This document shows, one piece after another, positions 62,784 through 64,000 of a stretch of DNA of 64,000 nucleotides. The stretch spans positions 1-64,000 of the forward strand of contig NZ_QLZA01000005.1 in NCBI RefSeq assembly GCF_009371885.1, given 5' to 3'. This DNA is from Bifidobacterium tibiigranuli. GTDB lineage: Bacteria; Actinomycetota; Actinomycetes; Actinomycetales; Bifidobacteriaceae. The notes under the pieces were generated by a model that searched no databases, had not been told where the DNA came from, and saw only the letters and a list, made by a program, of their open reading frames with translations. Both the position numbers and the translations under genes were made by a program. Each line of letters starts with the position of its first letter. The stretch's first letter is position 1.

Positions 62784-62807
62784 GACTCCTTCGCATGGCA
62801 CGGAGTC
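62784..62807 (+). terminator. Short hairpin after the kinase gene
   Basis: GACTCC (62784-62789) pairs with GGAGTC (62802-62807), flanked by a T6 run on the left and TAAAAG on the right. It may be a weak terminator between the kinase and the aldo/keto reductase gene. Confidence 0.4.
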
Positions 62808-62868
62808 TAAAAGATTATTGCCGTGCCCTGGGAACCTGTGTAGGCATCTACAGCAGAAGGAAGGCGAT

Positions 62869-63735
62869 ATGGACAAAATGAACGAGTTCCAAGTCGAATT
62901 GCCTGATGGCAGCATGATGCCTCGGCTCGGTATGGGCACGTGGTATCTGGGGGAGGGGCGACGGCCGCAGACTGAAGAGATTGAGGCGCTTCGCACGGGT
63001 CTGGATGCCGGAATGCGACTCATTGACACTGCGGAGATGTACGGCGAGGGCGAGGCTGAGCGACTGGTCGGCAAGACCATCGCAGGATACCGGCGCGAAG
63101 ATCTCTATTTGGTCTCCAAGGTGTATCCGCATAATGCGGGGCGCAGCCATCTGCGTGAGAGTCTGGAGGCGAGTCTGGACAGGCTCGGCACGGATTACCT
63201 TGATATGTATCTGCTGCACTGGCGCGGTTCCGTGCCGCTGGCCGAAACTGTGGCCTGCATGCAGGACGCCGTGGATGCAGGACTGATTCGTCGTTGGGGC
63301 GTTTCGAATTTCAACCTGGCTGATATGCGTGAGCTGCTGTCGCTCGATGGCGGCGCGAACTGTTGCGCGAATCAAGTGCTCTACCATCTGGGTTCGCGTG
63401 GCATCGAGGTGGATCTGATGCCGTGGCTTGCCGAACGACATATCCCGATTATGGCGTACTGCCCGCTCGCTCAGGCCGGGGGACTGCAGCGCGGTCTTAT
63501 CGACAGCGCGGCCGTACGCAACGTTGCGCAGTCGCACGGTTTCACGCCGATGCAGGTGCTGCTGGCGTTTGTGCTGCACCAACCGAACGCTATTGCGATT
63601 CCGCGCAGCGGCAGCCGGGAGCACACCTTGGAAAACGCGGCTGTGCTGCAAAACCCGTTCACTGACGAGGAGTTCGAGGAACTCAGCCGCGCATTCCCCG
63701 CGCCGAACCATCCGGTTCCGCTTGATATGGAATAG
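62869..63735 (+). CDS. Aldo/keto reductase
   Basis: A 288-residue NAD(P)H-dependent aldehyde/ketone reductase. LIDTAEMYGEGEAERLVG carries the Asp-Tyr active-site pair, LYLVSKVYPHNA the Lys, and YLDMYLLHWRG the His. The C-terminal cofactor loop is IAIPRSGSREHTLENAA. The start at 62869 follows GAAGGAAGG. The substrate is unknown. Confidence 0.94.
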   Translation: MDKMNEFQVELPDGSMMPRLGMGTWYLGEGRRPQTEEIEALRTGLDAGMRLIDTAEMYGEGEAERLVGKTIAGYRREDLYLVSKVYPHNAGRSHLRESLEASLDRLGTDYLDMYLLHWRGSVPLAETVACMQDAVDAGLIRRWGVSNFNLADMRELLSLDGGANCCANQVLYHLGSRGIEVDLMPWLAERHIPIMAYCPLAQAGGLQRGLIDSAAVRNVAQSHGFTPMQVLLAFVLHQPNAIAIPRSGSREHTLENAAVLQNPFTDEEFEELSRAFPAPNHPVPLDME

Positions 63736-63810
63736 CGTGATCATGTGTGATTGCAGCGGCTGGCGAACAGGAGCGGCGGGCTGCTCTCAGATCAGTGCTA
63801 TTATGTCGAC

Positions 63811-64000
63811 ATGTATGGCGTTGATCCGTTATCAGCGGGGAGTCTTCGGAAGAACGATTGCGGTCGTTCGGTCTGCCTTGATTGCGACTCATCGGGCTGG
63901 CTGTACGACAGCGATTCAGTAGAACCGACGGGTTCGGCCCGACATAGCCGGATCGAGCGGCCGCGCACGGGCCTCGCGAATATAGCGAGACGGACATGCG
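63811..64000 (+). CDS. Possible gene start at the window edge
   Basis: A frame from ATG 63811 (MYGVDPLSAGSLRKNDCGRS) stays open to the window end (63 codons). No ribosome site is clear and I do not recognise the product. It may be the start of a gene or chance in GC-rich DNA. Confidence 0.25.
   Translation, partial: MYGVDPLSAGSLRKNDCGRSVCLDCDSSGWLYDSDSVEPTGSARHSRIERPRTGLANIARRTC

Noticed and set aside
60598..62796. 732-codon antisense frame over the carrier and kinase genes
   Set aside because: It spans two well-supported genes and their gap; composition is that of a shadow frame.

Overview
The window reads as a chromosome segment of a high-GC anaerobic actinobacterium, most probably a Bifidobacterium. 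Supporting this are the anaerobic ribonucleotide reductase pair nrdD/nrdG, the very large 2-hydroxyacyl-CoA dehydratase/activase-like protein, a GCS2-type ligase, LtrA, and GC-rich codon use in most genes. Species cannot be fixed from the sequence alone.

Layout. Positions 1-18436 are an accessory metabolic region. It opens with the cut-off start of an IS-type transposase gene, an amidase and an EamA exporter. Next comes a visibly AT-richer block (about 2.7-12.8 kb) with a GABA-type aminotransferase, a complete DppBCDF-like ABC importer with its lipoprotein, a YtcJ-like amidohydrolase and a short-chain dehydrogenase. GC-rich genes follow: a zinc alcohol dehydrogenase, an APH-fold kinase overlapping a class-III PLP enzyme that resembles AGXT2L phospho-lyases, a MazEF-type toxin-antitoxin pair and a 2-hydroxyacid dehydrogenase. 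Core genes glmM and def come next (18.7-20.7 kb). A mixed block (21-32 kb) then holds an unknown helical protein, a Gfo/Idh/MocA oxidoreductase, a Vsr endonuclease facing a DUF4391-like gene, a FadR-type regulator with a polar amino-acid ABC operon, a BASS symporter, a YhcG-type nuclease and tRNA-Arg(CCT).

From 32.4 to 36 kb lies an ABC export operon divergent from a TetR regulator. An EEP-domain membrane protein, xseB/xseA and nrdD/nrdG follow to 43 kb. The stretch 43.0-45.5 kb is a decaying toxin-antitoxin patch: a ribbon-helix-helix antitoxin gene with two in-frame stops, an AbiEi-like gene with a stub behind it, and an AbiEi/AbiEii pair whose toxin carries one in-frame TAG. The rest holds the 1652-residue activase/dehydratase-like protein, LtrA, a GCS2-family ligase, a heterodimeric ABC exporter, an AAA/DUF4143 ATPase, a ribonucleoside salvage cluster (nucleoside hydrolase, MFS carrier, PfkB kinase) and an aldo/keto reductase.

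The most unusual signal is non-coding. Two distant loci (37.4-37.6 kb and 57.7-57.8 kb) share an element made of two hairpins whose loops and linkers are nearly fixed (CTGTG, GCTAA) while the stems differ by compensatory changes. In both places it lies just downstream of a gene in the same orientation. Other signals are a perfect 31-bp inverted repeat between nrdD and nrdG, candidate NrdR boxes upstream of nrdD, an operator-like palindrome over the mazEF promoter, a CRP/GlxR-like palindrome before the BASS gene, and a cluster of TAGTAAAAG motifs upstream of the AAA ATPase gene.
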